A stretch of DNA of 64,000 nt from Alcaligenes faecalis (GCF_005311025.1 NZ_CP031747.1:2478954-2542953); one strand, 5' to 3'. Shown: positions 1-9,258, counted from the first letter of the stretch. Translations and numbers: made by a program. The notes: generated by a model from the letters alone, not told the origin.

Positions 1-787
1 CTCATCTTCTCAAGCCCCTGCGGCACAGCTCAGCCTGATTGGCGAGGAACTACTCTCCGGCAATCTCCTGACCGAGAACATCCTGAATCAAATTGCCCGC
101 CTTCCCAGCGACTGGCGTGCAACATTGGATCGCCCGGAGCTGCAAGACATATTGGCAACTCTGGCCAAGTGGTTGGACAAGGAGTGCCAGGATGGCGCCT
201 CTATTTACCCGGCCGCCCCTTTCCGCGCACTGGAACTGCTGCCATTGCAGAAAGTCAGCGTCGTGATTCTGGGCCAGGACCCTTATCACGGTCCCAATCA
301 GGCGCAGGGATTGTCATTTTCCGTGCCTGACACTTGCCCGGCCCCACCCAGTCTGCGCAATATCTTTAAAGAGCTGGAGCTGGAATATCCCGACACCACC
401 TTGCCAAGCAGTCATGATCTGAGCAACTGGGGTCGACAAGGTGTCTTGCTATTGAATACATCGCTGACTGTAGAAGATGGTTTGCCTGCCTCTCACGCCA
501 AGAAAGGTTGGGAGCAGATTACTGACTCCCTGCTGATGAACCTGGCCCAGCAGACTACACGCCCTATTGTTTATATGTTGTGGGGTGCTCACGCCCAAGC
601 CAAAGAAGCACTGATTCAGCAGCACTCCCAGCATCCTTACCTAATATTGAAGGCCAATCACCCTTCCCCCTTGGCTGCTCGCCGCCCCCCTGTTCCTTTT
701 ATTGGCTGTGGTCATTTCCAGCAGGCCAATGACTGGCTCAAAGAGCAAGGCGTCACTCCCATACAATGGTTTGCCACTGGCGCTTGA
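1..787 (+). CDS. ung: Uracil-DNA glycosylase, 5' end cut by window edge
   Basis: Removes uracil from DNA to start base excision repair. The frame is open from base 2, so the true start lies left of the window; 261 residues are visible. The family 1 catalytic loop GQDPYHGPNQAQGLSFSV is present, with the catalytic Asp codon at 278-280. The C-terminal minor-groove loop reads HPSPLAARR, close to the usual HPSPLSAHR. The visible part already exceeds the usual family length (about 220-230), so an N-terminal extension is likely. A small unknown gene follows 30 bases downstream on the same strand. Confidence 0.95.
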   Translation, partial: SSSQAPAAQLSLIGEELLSGNLLTENILNQIARLPSDWRATLDRPELQDILATLAKWLDKECQDGASIYPAAPFRALELLPLQKVSVVILGQDPYHGPNQAQGLSFSVPDTCPAPPSLRNIFKELELEYPDTTLPSSHDLSNWGRQGVLLLNTSLTVEDGLPASHAKKGWEQITDSLLMNLAQQTTRPIVYMLWGAHAQAKEALIQQHSQHPYLILKANHPSPLAARRPPVPFIGCGHFQQANDWLKEQGVTPIQWFATGA

Positions 788-817
788 CCATCCGTTCCCC
801 TTACCTGATCCAGAACC

Positions 818-1171
818 ATGCCTTTAAGCCCTGCCAATCCAGAATTAAGCTCTCAAGAACAACATGCTCTTTGGTCGAACGAACTGCTCGAACAATATGG
901 CTGGCAATTTCAGGGAGAAACGCCGTTTGCCGTCCCCTTAAGCAGCCTGCCCTTGCTGGATGAATTGTTCAAGTTTGTGAACGAGACCATCAAGGACTCT
1001 TTTGATCGCTCTTTATTCTGCTGGACTGATCTTAAACAAGACAACAAAGGTCTGACGGCCTGGTATCTGGGCGTCGAAGATTACGACGAAGTGCTGGAGC
1101 CTTATATAGAGAGCTTGTCTGCCAAGGCCCTGGCCCAGAGTGATGCAGTAGAAAGCCCACCGTCCGAATAA
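818..1171 (+). CDS. Small hypothetical protein downstream of ung
   Basis: A 117-residue protein of unknown function. It has no signal peptide or membrane segment. It is acidic overall, with aromatic residues in the middle (WTDLKQDN, AWYLGVEDYDE) and a disordered-looking Ser/Pro/Glu C-terminus. Codon use looks like that of the neighbours. It starts 30 bases after the ung stop without a strong Shine-Dalgarno sequence, so it is probably translated from the ung transcript. I do not recognise the family. The link to ung is positional only. Confidence 0.6.
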   Translation: MPLSPANPELSSQEQHALWSNELLEQYGWQFQGETPFAVPLSSLPLLDELFKFVNETIKDSFDRSLFCWTDLKQDNKGLTAWYLGVEDYDEVLEPYIESLSAKALAQSDAVESPPSE

Positions 1172-1314
1172 AAGGACACCAGCAAGCAGTGATACAGGCA
1201 GCCAGGGATACATGCCCCAAGAACCGCGAACGACTCTCCGGCTTGCTGGCTGCCCTGAAACCTGTAAAAAAACAGGCAGACGCGGATCAACAACACCGGA
1301 AAACCCGGAAGTCA

Positions 1315-1343
1315 TAAAAAAAACCCGGCGCCAAGGCCGGGTT
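1315..1343 (-). terminator. Rho-independent terminator of lipA
   Basis: The stem AACCCGGC (1322-1329) pairs with GCCGGGTT (1336-1343) around a 6-base loop. Read on the minus strand it is followed by a run of eight or more T. It lies just past the lipA stop, between convergent genes. Confidence 0.85.
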
Positions 1344-1387
1344 CTTCAAATAAAAGCCAAGTCTTACAAAGACCTGTTCTCTTATCT

Positions 1388-2392
1388 TTAAGGTTGCACA
1401 CCTGCTGCGTGCGCCTGCTGGTCTGCGTGATAGGACGAACGCACCATGGCACCAACCGCCGCATGGGTAAAGCCCATTGCATAGGCCTCGCGCTCAAACA
1501 TCAAGAATTCATCAGGCGTCACGTAGCGCATCACGGGCAAGTGGTGGCCGGATGGCTGCAAATACTGGCCAATGGTCAGCATATCAATATCGTGAGCTCG
1601 CATATCGCGCATCACTTCCAGAATCTCTTCGTTGGTCTCACCCAAGCCAACCATCAAACCGGATTTGGTTGGAATGTTTGGATGCAACTTCTTGAACTCT
1701 TGCAGCAGTTTCAAGGAGTGGTGGTAATCCGAACCAGGACGCGCCTGCTTGTACAAGCGAGGTACCGTTTCCAGGTTGTGGTTCATCACATCTGGAGGGC
1801 AGGCATTCAGGATCCCCAACGCACGGTCCAGACGAGCACGGAAGTCCGGCACCAGCACTTCAATAGTCGTAGTTGGCGAATGCTCGCGCACCTGACGGAT
1901 ACATTCCACAAAGTGGGCAGCGCCACCATCACGCAAATCGTCACGGTCTACGGAGGTAATAACCACGTAGGACAACTTCATGGCGCCAATGGCCTTGGCC
2001 AGGTTGGCAGGTTCATTCTCGTCCAGCGGGTCAGGACGGCCATGGCCCACATCACAGAATGGGCAACGACGTGTGCACTTGTCGCCCATGATCATGAAGG
2101 TGGCCGTGCCCTTGCCAAAACACTCCCCGATATTGGGACAGGAAGCTTCTTCGCACACCGAGAACAGCTTGTGCTCGCGCAGAGTTTCCTTGATCTCGTA
2201 GAAACGGGAATTCGGTGCAGCCGCCTTCACCCGAATCCAATCAGGCTTTTTCAAACGCTCTGCCTGCACGACCTTAATGGGAATGCGCGAGGTCTTGGCC
2301 TCGGCCTTCTGCTTTTGCGTTGCGTCGTATTCGACAACGCGAGGGCGCACAGTAGGTTTGGAATCGACGGACGTATCTGTAGGGGTGGTCAT
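1388..2392 (-). CDS. lipA: Lipoyl synthase
   Basis: Radical SAM enzyme that inserts two sulfurs into octanoyl groups on lipoyl domains and the glycine cleavage H protein. At 334 residues it has normal length. The auxiliary iron-sulfur cluster ligands are C80, C85 and C91 ([12 protein letters not shown]), the radical SAM cluster ligands are C106, C110 and C113 (CTRRCPFC), and the conserved RSSY motif lies near the C-terminus. The N-terminal 40 residues are a low-complexity extension. Its partner lipB is not adjacent: a divergent crotonase gene at 2592-3383 separates them, so lipA probably has its own promoter in the 2393-2591 interval. Confidence 0.97.
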   Translation of the reverse strand: MTTPTDTSVDSKPTVRPRVVEYDATQKQKAEAKTSRIPIKVVQAERLKKPDWIRVKAAAPNSRFYEIKETLREHKLFSVCEEASCPNIGECFGKGTATFMIMGDKCTRRCPFCDVGHGRPDPLDENEPANLAKAIGAMKLSYVVITSVDRDDLRDGGAAHFVECIRQVREHSPTTTIEVLVPDFRARLDRALGILNACPPDVMNHNLETVPRLYKQARPGSDYHHSLKLLQEFKKLHPNIPTKSGLMVGLGETNEEILEVMRDMRAHDIDMLTIGQYLQPSGHHLPVMRYVTPDEFLMFEREAYAMGFTHAAVGAMVRSSYHADQQAHAAGVQP

Positions 2393-2591
2393 AGGCGTCT
2401 AAATAGAAAAACAGCGTGCGGGCAACATCACTAAACGATGGGCGCAGTGGTCAATTGTAGCCCCTTCGCTTTACAAGCGCCTAGAACAAGGGCGATAGTT
2501 TGTACCAGACCCCTCTAATATAGAGGTCGACTTAACGATGCAGCAACACCCAAAAATAAAACCTGCACATACTATAAGTACGGAGACTTGC

Positions 2592-3383
2592 ATGTCACAA
2601 GAGCACCTCGCCGATCCCGTCCTGCTGGAACAGCATCAGGGACTGGCCCGCATCACCTTGAACCGGCCCGCCAAGTACAACGCGCTGTCTGAAGAAGTGT
2701 TGGACTCTTTACAACACATTCTGGACAAGCTGGCCCAGGACCCCAGCTTGCAGTGCGTCATCATTCAGGCGGAAGGCAAGGCCTTTTGTGCCGGGCACGA
2801 TCTGAAACAGATGCGCTCCAAACCCGAACACGACTATTACCGTGATCTGTTCAGCCGCTGCAGCCGCGTCATGCAAGGTGTGCTGGCCTTGCCCGTGCCG
2901 GTGATTGCTCGTGTGCAAGGGCTGGCCACCGCAGCGGGCTGTCAGCTGGTTGCTACCTGCGATATGGCTGTTGCCACCGAGTCCACTCGCTTTGCAGTAT
3001 CAGGCATTAATGTTGGTCTTTTCTGCTCCACCCCTGCTGTTGCCCTGTCACGCTGCGTGCCACCCAAGGCCGCCATGGAAATGTTGATGACTGGCGAATT
3101 CATCAGCGCCCAACGAGCTCAAGAGCTGGGGCTGATCAATTACGCGGTAGCCGAAGACCAGCTGGATCAAACCGTACAGAAACTGGCCGACAGCATCATG
3201 GCCAAGAGTCCGGTCGCCGTCCGCGCAGGCAAGGCCATGTTCTACCGCCAGCGCAGCCTGGCTATTGAACAAGCCTACGACTACGCCGGTCAGGTCATGG
3301 CTGACAATATGATGAGCAATGATGCCTGCGAAGGTATTGATGCTTTTATCGAGAAACGCGCGCCGCACTGGAGCGGAACCTGA
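2592..3383 (+). CDS. Crotonase-fold protein, ECHDC3-like
   Basis: Enoyl-CoA hydratase/isomerase superfamily, 263 residues. I chose the ATG at 2592 because GGAG sits seven bases upstream; an upstream in-frame ATG at 2538 lacks such a site. The CoA and oxyanion elements are visible (FCAGHDL at 65-71, and AAGCQLVATCD). However, both acid/base glutamates of classical hydratases are missing: Gln118 stands where GCEL is expected, and Gly138 where PEI is expected. The pattern AAGCQLVA...GINVGLFCSTP matches the ECHDC3 subgroup as I remember it, whose reaction is poorly defined. Classical hydratase activity should not be assumed. It lies between the divergent lipA and convergent lipB. Confidence 0.9.
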   Translation: MSQEHLADPVLLEQHQGLARITLNRPAKYNALSEEVLDSLQHILDKLAQDPSLQCVIIQAEGKAFCAGHDLKQMRSKPEHDYYRDLFSRCSRVMQGVLALPVPVIARVQGLATAAGCQLVATCDMAVATESTRFAVSGINVGLFCSTPAVALSRCVPPKAAMEMLMTGEFISAQRAQELGLINYAVAEDQLDQTVQKLADSIMAKSPVAVRAGKAMFYRQRSLAIEQAYDYAGQVMADNMMSNDACEGIDAFIEKRAPHWSGT

Positions 3384-3419
3384 GGCGGCACTTGACGAAT
3401 AAATAACAATATAAAGATG

Positions 3420-3442
3420 AGCGCCGCCACATGCGGCGCTTT
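3420..3442 (+). terminator. Terminator-like hairpin between crotonase and lipB
   Basis: The perfect 8-bp stem AGCGCCGC (3420-3427) / GCGGCGCT (3433-3440) with loop CACAT is followed by a short T run on the plus strand. It sits between convergent genes and may serve the crotonase gene. Confidence 0.65.
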
Positions 3443-3455
3443 ATCGCTGCACTAT

Positions 3456-4118
3456 TTAAGCTGCCGCTGCCTGTAGGCGCAGAGCCATCGCTTGCGATAG
3501 ATAATTAGACAAATACTGTGCAACCTCGTCCATAGGGACCACAACACCTTGCGAACGCATATCCGTTGTTTGCAGCCCTTCATAGCCACAGGGATTGATG
3601 CCGCTAAATGGGCTTAGATCCATGCCTATATTCAAGGCCAGTCCATGGTAAGAGCGGCCATTGCGAATCTTGATCCCCAATGCGGAAATCTTGGCCAACT
3701 CCTGCCTTGCCACCCCTTGCGGTACATAGACACCCGGTGCCCCTGGCTTGCAGCAAGCCCCTTCGACACCAAAATGCGTCAGACAGGCAATAACAGCCTC
3801 TTCCAAAAGGCGTACGTATTCTTTGACGTACAGGCCTACCCGGCGCAGATCAAACAGGCAGTACACCATTAACTGCCCAGGGCCGTGATAGGTAATCTGC
3901 CCGCCCCGGTCGGTTTGCACCACGGGGATGCCACCGGGGTTCAGCAGATGTTCCGGCTTGCCGGCCTGTCCTTGCGTGTAGACAGGCGTGTGCTCGACAA
4001 GCCAGATTTCATCAGCAGTCTCTGGCCCGCGCTGCTCGGTAAAGTCGCGCATTGCCTGCCAGATAGGTTCATAGGCGCTAGGCCGCTCAAACCACTTGAT
4101 ACGAACTGAGTCGGACAT
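3456..4118 (-). CDS. lipB: Octanoyl-ACP:protein octanoyltransferase
   Basis: Transfers octanoate from acyl carrier protein to lipoyl domains, the first step of de novo lipoylation. It has 220 residues. The family signature [16 protein letters not shown] is at 71-86. The catalytic Lys143 ([10 protein letters not shown]) and Cys177 (INPCGYEG) are present. It starts 18 bases after the ybeD stop and is the last gene of the leftward run dacC-dat-ybeD-lipB. In many proteobacteria lipA follows directly; here a crotonase gene intervenes. Confidence 0.96.
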   Translation of the reverse strand: MSDSVRIKWFERPSAYEPIWQAMRDFTEQRGPETADEIWLVEHTPVYTQGQAGKPEHLLNPGGIPVVQTDRGGQITYHGPGQLMVYCLFDLRRVGLYVKEYVRLLEEAVIACLTHFGVEGACCKPGAPGVYVPQGVARQELAKISALGIKIRNGRSYHGLALNIGMDLSPFSGINPCGYEGLQTTDMRSQGVVVPMDEVAQYLSNYLSQAMALRLQAAAA

Positions 4119-4136
4119 GAACGCCTGATCCCTGCT

Positions 4137-4409
4137 TTACATCACCACACGCACCAGATGATGCGCATGCAGGGCACGGTAAAGATTATCCAGCTGCTCA
4201 CGCGAGACAGCGCGCACTGTGAAAGTCAGGCCCGTGTAGTTGCCTGCCTTGCTGGGACGCACCTCGATAGTGGCAGCGTCAAAGCCTGGATCGTGTTCCA
4301 GCACGATAGCCAGCAATTCGTCTTGCAGGGTTTCGTGAGTCTGGCCCATGACTTTGATAGGAAAGTCACTGGGGTATTCGATCAACGATTCTTCGGGGGA
4401 AATTGTCAT
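4137..4409 (-). CDS. ybeD: YbeD / DUF493 family protein
   Basis: A 90-residue protein of the DUF493 (YbeD) family with an ACT-like ferredoxin fold, commonly encoded beside lipB. The conserved IEYPSDFPIKVMG opening and the VRAVSREQLDNLYRALHAHHLVRVVM ending region fit the family. Its start overlaps the stop of the upstream aminotransferase gene by four bases (ATGA), which implies translational coupling. The molecular function is not established; context suggests a regulatory or accessory role for lipoate or cell-wall genes. Confidence 0.9.
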   Translation of the reverse strand: MTISPEESLIEYPSDFPIKVMGQTHETLQDELLAIVLEHDPGFDAATIEVRPSKAGNYTGLTFTVRAVSREQLDNLYRALHAHHLVRVVM

Positions 4410-5278
4410 GCTTGCTCCGCAGCCTTGATGGCCTTGTCATAGCCTTCACGTAATTTGGCAAAGACAGGGCCGGGTCGTCCGTCGCCGACGGGCTGACCGT
4501 TAAATACAACGATGGGCAGCACCTCTTTGGTGGCTGACGTCATCATAATTTCATCGGCAGTGTCGACCTCTTCACGAGAGATCTGACGCGCCTGAAAAGC
4601 TATACCCGCCTGGGCGGCCAGCTCCTCCATCAAACTGTAGCGAATCCCTTCCAGGATCAAATTGTTGCGCATGGGTGCCAGCAAAGTACCGTCGCGCACA
4701 ATCCAGATATTGCAGGAGGCCCCTTCGGTCAGAAAACCTTCTCTGAACTGAATAACCTCGTCCACACCGGCTTCAAGAGCCTGCTGCTTGGCCAAAACAT
4801 TGCCCAGCAAGGAAACGGATTTTATATCGCAACGCAGCCAACGCTCATCTTCAATGGCCACCGCCTTCAAACCGGTTTCGCGCTCTTGCTGCACTCGCTT
4901 GAAGGGCGAGACCATGATGAAGATGCTGGGCGGCACATTGCTGGGGAAGGCGTGGTCGCGCTTGGCAACACCGCGGGTTACCTGAATGTAGACCATGCAG
5001 TCGGCACCCCGGCCCGAACGGGCCAGCATATCCAGCACCAGCTTTTCCCATTCACGGCGAGTGAAAGGGTTGGTGATGCCCACTTTTGCCAGACTGCGCT
5101 CCAAGCGCCCCAGGTGCCCATCAATACGAAAAGGTTTCCCGTGATAAGCAGGCACGACATCGTAAATGCCGTCGCCAAAGATAAAGCCACGATCCAGTAC
5201 CGAGATCTTCGCTTCACCCAAGCGCACAAAGTCGCCGTTCAAATAAACAATGCTGTCGGGGTCAATGCCTGCAATCAT
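4406..5278 (-). CDS. dat: Class IV aminotransferase, probable D-amino acid aminotransferase
   Basis: PLP-dependent fold type IV enzyme of 290 residues. The PLP lysine is K153 in CDIKSVSLLGN, and RGVAKRDHAFP (102-112) resembles the carboxylate trap of D-alanine aminotransferases rather than IlvE. It would interconvert D-Ala and D-Glu with their 2-oxo acids, supplying D-amino acids for peptidoglycan. Placement directly after dacC, a D,D-carboxypeptidase that releases D-Ala, supports this. IlvE-like or 4-amino-4-deoxychorismate lyase activity cannot be excluded from sequence alone. Confidence 0.85.
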   Translation of the reverse strand: MIAGIDPDSIVYLNGDFVRLGEAKISVLDRGFIFGDGIYDVVPAYHGKPFRIDGHLGRLERSLAKVGITNPFTRREWEKLVLDMLARSGRGADCMVYIQVTRGVAKRDHAFPSNVPPSIFIMVSPFKRVQQERETGLKAVAIEDERWLRCDIKSVSLLGNVLAKQQALEAGVDEVIQFREGFLTEGASCNIWIVRDGTLLAPMRNNLILEGIRYSLMEELAAQAGIAFQARQISREEVDTADEIMMTSATKEVLPIVVFNGQPVGDGRPGPVFAKLREGYDKAIKAAEQA

Positions 5279-5302
5279 AGGATTTAGCCTCGCACCAAGG
5301 AA

Positions 5303-6532
5303 TTACTCAAACATCAAGCGCACTTTGTCGGCCATACGACCAAAAAAGCCGGCCTCGGGCACATCTTGCAGCACCAGCAAAGGCTGCTCTGCCAAAACCT
5401 TGCCATCCAGGGACAAAGTCAGTGTACCGACCTTGTCACCCTTGCTCAACGGAGCCAGCAAAGGCTGGGTATAGTTGGCAACAGGCTTGATTTCCGAGGA
5501 CTTGCCACGTGGAACAGTCAACCACAAGGCTCCTTCTGTACCCAGGCCTACATTCTCGACCTCACCTTCCCAAACACGGGCGGTGACAGCAGGATTGCTG
5601 GCGTCGTACAGTTTGACCGTTTCAAAGTTCTGAAAGCTCCAGTTCAGAAGCTTCAGGCTGTTTTCTGTACGGGCGGCATCGTTCGCTGTACCCACGACAA
5701 CCGACACCACACGACGACCATCGCGCAAGGCCGTCGACACCAGGCAGTATCCGGCCGATTGGGTATGGCCGGTTTTCAAACCATCAACTGTATTGTCCAG
5801 CCACAGCAGGCGGTTACGGTTGGGCTGCTTGATATTGTTGTAGGTGTACTCTTTTTGGCTGTAGTAGTGCAGATACTGGGGGAAGCGGGCAACCAGTGCC
5901 GCGGACAACACGCCCAGATCACGTACCGAGGTCAGATGCTCGGGATCAGGCAAGCCGGTGGAGTTCTTGAAATGCGTAGCCGTCAAACCCAGCTTGGCGG
6001 CTTCTTCGTTCATCAAGGCGGCAAAAGCACCTTCGCTACCCGCAACGGCTTCGGCCAAGGCAACAGAGGCATCATTGCCCGATTGCACGATCACACCTTG
6101 CAGCAGATCATTCACGGCCACTTGCGAATTAACTTTCACGAACATGCGCGAACCTTCGGTGCGCCATGCCTTGTCCGAAATCACAACGGTCTGATCCAGC
6201 TTCAGGCGACCGGATTCCAAAGCATCAAAGACCAGATAGGCCGTCATCAGCTTGGTCAGGGAGGCAGGCTCGACCTGTTCGTTCAGCCCTTCTGCCGCGA
6301 TGATCTGGCCACTATTAACGTCCATGGACAACCAGGCACGTGCCGTCAGGCTAGGTGCGGGTACAACGGACAAATCACCTGGCAAGGCAGGCGTCTGAGC
6401 GCCAAGCACTTGAGCCGATTCTGTCGGGGTAGGGGTTTGAGTCTGTGCCTGAGCCACCATAGGCAGCGCCAGGGCAAGTGCCACCACACAACGAGAGAGG
6501 ACTGGAGATGCAAATTTTTGAATAGAAGTCAT
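5303..6532 (-). CDS. dacC: D-alanyl-D-alanine carboxypeptidase (PBP5/6 type)
   Basis: Periplasmic, membrane-attached penicillin-binding protein that trims the terminal D-Ala from peptidoglycan pentapeptides. I chose the start at 6532 (MTSIQKF) because it gives a clean signal peptide ending near VAQAQ; the frame extends further upstream but reads as non-coding. The 409-residue protein has the SLTK (SxxK), SGN (SxN) and KTGHTQSAG (KTG) active-site motifs, then a PBP5 C-terminal beta domain, and ends in an amphipathic tail (FFGRMADKVRLMFE) typical of the membrane anchor. It heads the run dacC-dat-ybeD-lipB. Confidence 0.95.
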   Translation of the reverse strand: MTSIQKFASPVLSRCVVALALALPMVAQAQTQTPTPTESAQVLGAQTPALPGDLSVVPAPSLTARAWLSMDVNSGQIIAAEGLNEQVEPASLTKLMTAYLVFDALESGRLKLDQTVVISDKAWRTEGSRMFVKVNSQVAVNDLLQGVIVQSGNDASVALAEAVAGSEGAFAALMNEEAAKLGLTATHFKNSTGLPDPEHLTSVRDLGVLSAALVARFPQYLHYYSQKEYTYNNIKQPNRNRLLWLDNTVDGLKTGHTQSAGYCLVSTALRDGRRVVSVVVGTANDAARTENSLKLLNWSFQNFETVKLYDASNPAVTARVWEGEVENVGLGTEGALWLTVPRGKSSEIKPVANYTQPLLAPLSKGDKVGTLTLSLDGKVLAEQPLLVLQDVPEAGFFGRMADKVRLMFE

Positions 6533-6657
6533 GGAAAAAATCGATTGCTTTGACAGTGGCGGAAAGAACCCATTATGGCAGAGCCATCTGGGCCTGTGAG
6601 GGGCAAGGCCCCTGAGTCTGAACAGGAAAACGCAACGATTTGAAAGCAAAACCCGGC

Positions 6658-7308
6658 TTAGGTTCCAAGCCCGGCCAAATGACGGCTGACCAACTCACGC
6701 AGCTGAATCAGCTTGCCATGAAAAAAGTGGCCAGCCTCGGGCAGCACAACCATGGGCAACTGATGCTCACGCGCAAAGTCCATGCCTTCCGACAAGGGAA
6801 CGACATCGTCGGTTTCACCGTGCACTAACAAGGTATCGGCAGGAGGGCTGACATCCCGGAAGCGGAAACGATTGACCGCAGTACCAGTCAGGATGAAGGC
6901 GCCGGGCAAAGGTGCCTGGGCTTCCTGCAGGCTGGCATACACTTGAGCAGCGACTGCAGTGCCAAATGAAAACCCGGCCAACATGGATGGGCCGGAACTC
7001 CACTGCGGGAAATGTGATGGGAATTGCTCAATCAAAGCCAGCATATCGGCAGTTTCGCCGCGGCTGCTATCGAACTCCCCGGCAGACTTTCCGACACCAC
7101 GGAAATCCGGGCGTACTGCCAGCAAACCATGTTGAGTGGCACTGCGCGACAAGGTTGTCACCACTTTGTTGTTACGTGCCCCACCATGCAAAGGGTGAGG
7201 ATGCAGCAACAAGGCCCAACCCTTGGGCTCGCCCGCTGGCCAGTCCAGAGCACAGTCAATAACACCGGCCTGGCCGGAAAATTGGATTGTATCTACGCGT
7301 TCAGACAT
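6658..7308 (-). CDS. Alpha/beta hydrolase
   Basis: Small cytoplasmic alpha/beta hydrolase of 216 residues from the start MSERVDTIQF. The nucleophile elbow is AGFSFGTAVA, the acid is in VHGETDDVVP and the histidine is in EAGHFFHGKL, so the triad is complete. HPHPLHGGARNNKVV near the N-terminus provides the oxyanion-side HPHP motif of the dienelactone hydrolase-like/YheT-like group. The substrate is unknown. It is divergent from birA with 57 bases between start codons. Confidence 0.88.
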   Translation of the reverse strand: MSERVDTIQFSGQAGVIDCALDWPAGEPKGWALLLHPHPLHGGARNNKVVTTLSRSATQHGLLAVRPDFRGVGKSAGEFDSSRGETADMLALIEQFPSHFPQWSSGPSMLAGFSFGTAVAAQVYASLQEAQAPLPGAFILTGTAVNRFRFRDVSPPADTLLVHGETDDVVPLSEGMDFAREHQLPMVVLPEAGHFFHGKLIQLRELVSRHLAGLGT

Positions 7309-7365
7309 GCTCAGATCAAATATCACATAAGATTACGTTTAACTCATCCAGTGTACCGGATTGTC

Positions 7366-8235
7366 ATGAATACCTCTTCTGCATTCACCCTACCCAGCCC
7401 GCGCGATATGGTGGCAGAGCTGCGTACGCGCTTGCCACATTTTCCCCAGATACGCTGGGTAGACTCGACCGAATCGACCAACGCCGATTTGCTTGCCCTG
7501 GCTCGTCAGGAATCCGGGCCGCGTGTGCGTCCCTGGTTGCTGGGCGCACATCTGCAAAGTCGTGGTCGTGGGCGTGCCGGACGCACATGGGAAAACAGCG
7601 TCGGTGCAAACCTGATGTTTTCCTGTGCCTTTGATATTTTTCTGCCTGCGCGGCAGCTGCCTACTCTTTCGCCGCTGTCCGGTCTGGCAACAACGGAAGC
7701 GCTGCGCCAGTTTCTGGAACCGGCAGTGCGTAATCGTCTGGCCATGAAATGGCCGAATGACGTGCTATGGGATCAGGCCAAGCTGTCCGGCATTCTGGTT
7801 GAGGCGACTCGCGCCAGTGCAGCGCCCAGCTCCAGTGACCATCATGTGGTGATTATCGGCATAGGCCTGAACCTGCGTGAAGCAGAGACCATCAGCCAGA
7901 ACACGCAACGCGCCATTGCAGACTGGACCAGCATTGCTGAACACTCCCAGCAAGCGTCTCTGGCACGCTGTTCGGACCTTGTGGCCAAAGTCGCGCAAAG
8001 CCTGTACCTGAGCCTGAATCATGTCACAGCCCACGGTTTTGCTGATCTGCCTACACGCTACGCGCAAGTTGACGCGCTAATTGGCCAGCAAGTCCATATC
8101 ATTGACAATGGCCAAGTCCTGCATACAGGCATCGTGACGGGCATCAATACCTCGGGGCAGTTATTATTGCGCCACCCCGATGGTTCCGAACGTGCGGTCA
8201 CAGTGGGCGAAGTTTCCGTTCGCGCTCACCGCTGA
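7366..8235 (+). CDS. birA: Biotin--[acetyl-CoA-carboxylase] ligase
   Basis: Activates biotin with ATP and attaches it to the biotin carboxyl carrier protein. It has 289 residues from the ATG at 7366. It shows STESTNADL, the biotinyl-AMP loop SRGRGRAGRTW, the KWPNDVLW motif near residue 128 and GIGLNL, then a C-terminal SH3-like domain. The N-terminal winged helix of the E. coli repressor form is absent, so this is the monofunctional type. It is followed 38 bases later by coaX, an arrangement also known from Bordetella. Confidence 0.96.
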   Translation: MNTSSAFTLPSPRDMVAELRTRLPHFPQIRWVDSTESTNADLLALARQESGPRVRPWLLGAHLQSRGRGRAGRTWENSVGANLMFSCAFDIFLPARQLPTLSPLSGLATTEALRQFLEPAVRNRLAMKWPNDVLWDQAKLSGILVEATRASAAPSSSDHHVVIIGIGLNLREAETISQNTQRAIADWTSIAEHSQQASLARCSDLVAKVAQSLYLSLNHVTAHGFADLPTRYAQVDALIGQQVHIIDNGQVLHTGIVTGINTSGQLLLRHPDGSERAVTVGEVSVRAHR

Positions 8236-8273
8236 TCGCTATACTGCACTCTTTTTAGCTCTGACGATCCGGC

Positions 8274-9110
8274 ATGACCCTGCTCATCGACTCTGGCAAC
8301 ACCCGTATCAAACTAGGGTGGTGTCATCCTTTAAGCGGCGCGCGCGAAAGCCAGCCGGTTAGCGTGCATGCCGACCAATTGGATCAATTGGCGGTTTGGC
8401 TGGAGGCAAGCCAGGCCCCGCTGCAGGAATTCGCCCAACAAAAAGGTGTACAAGCACTAGGAGTGAATGTGGCCGGGCCACAGGTCCAAGCGCAAATTGA
8501 TGCGGCCGTCAGCCGTCTGGGCTTGGGACCGGTACGCTGGTTGCAGGCCCAAGAGCAGGCTTTTGGGCTGCACAACGATTATGAACAGGCTGGCCAATTG
8601 GGTGCCGATCGCTGGGCCTCCTTATTAGGGTTAAGCGATTTGCTAACCCAGGAATACCCGGTCGACCAAGGCGCCTTGCTGATCAGCTTTGGTACTGCTA
8701 CCACGATTGACTTGCTGGGACCTGCACAAAATGGAGTGCGTCACTTTTTAGGTGGCTCCATTCTGCCCGGTCCCAGCTTGATGCTGGCTTCACTCAAGCA
8801 AAATACGGCGCAGCTCCCTGAGGCGCATGGGCAAACTGCGGCGTTCCCACGCAATACTCAAGAAGCTATCAGTACCGGGGTTGCTGCCGCACAGGCTGGA
8901 GCCGTGTTGCGACAATGGGAGAAAGGCCGTCAGCATCTGGGACACAGCCCATTGGTCTTTTTGGCGGGCGGTGGCCGCGCACTGGCGCAGCAAGAACTGT
9001 TAGAACAATTAAGTCATCATTGCCGTTTGCTCAATATAGAGCCCCCCCATCTACACGAGCTGGAAACTCCTGCCTTGCGGGGTCTGTCGCTGTTTGTGGC
9101 GCACCCGTAA
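8274..9110 (+). CDS. coaX: Type III pantothenate kinase
   Basis: Phosphorylates pantothenate in the first step of coenzyme A synthesis. It has 278 residues. The ATP-site motif DSGNTRIKLGW is at 6-16, GADRWASLLGL is near 110 and FGTATTIDLL near 139, all hallmarks of the type III (Baf) family in the ASKHA fold. The usual GGSILPGPSLM element is present. In Bordetella the orthologue was first described as Bvg accessory factor. It is probably co-transcribed with birA. Confidence 0.96.
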   Translation: MTLLIDSGNTRIKLGWCHPLSGARESQPVSVHADQLDQLAVWLEASQAPLQEFAQQKGVQALGVNVAGPQVQAQIDAAVSRLGLGPVRWLQAQEQAFGLHNDYEQAGQLGADRWASLLGLSDLLTQEYPVDQGALLISFGTATTIDLLGPAQNGVRHFLGGSILPGPSLMLASLKQNTAQLPEAHGQTAAFPRNTQEAISTGVAAAQAGAVLRQWEKGRQHLGHSPLVFLAGGGRALAQQELLEQLSHHCRLLNIEPPHLHELETPALRGLSLFVAHP

Positions 9111-9258
9111 GTCGATTCGAGCTTACAACCGTCCCTCTGCCCCCTCTTGCCTGTGAACTGCCGGTGACCCATAGATACGATTGGCATTAAAACGGATGAA
9201 CTTAAACTCCCCTACCCGTACAATCTTGGGTTGAACTGTACTTTTCAGGGCATTTGCG

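Noticed and set aside
1394-2434. A 346-codon open frame opposite lipA
   Set aside because: lipA carries all six cluster cysteines in the other strand. The antisense translation is His/Gln-rich and featureless.
2538-2591. Upstream start for the crotonase gene
   Set aside because: The 18 extra residues do not resemble family N-termini, and the ATG at 2592 has a well-placed GGAG.
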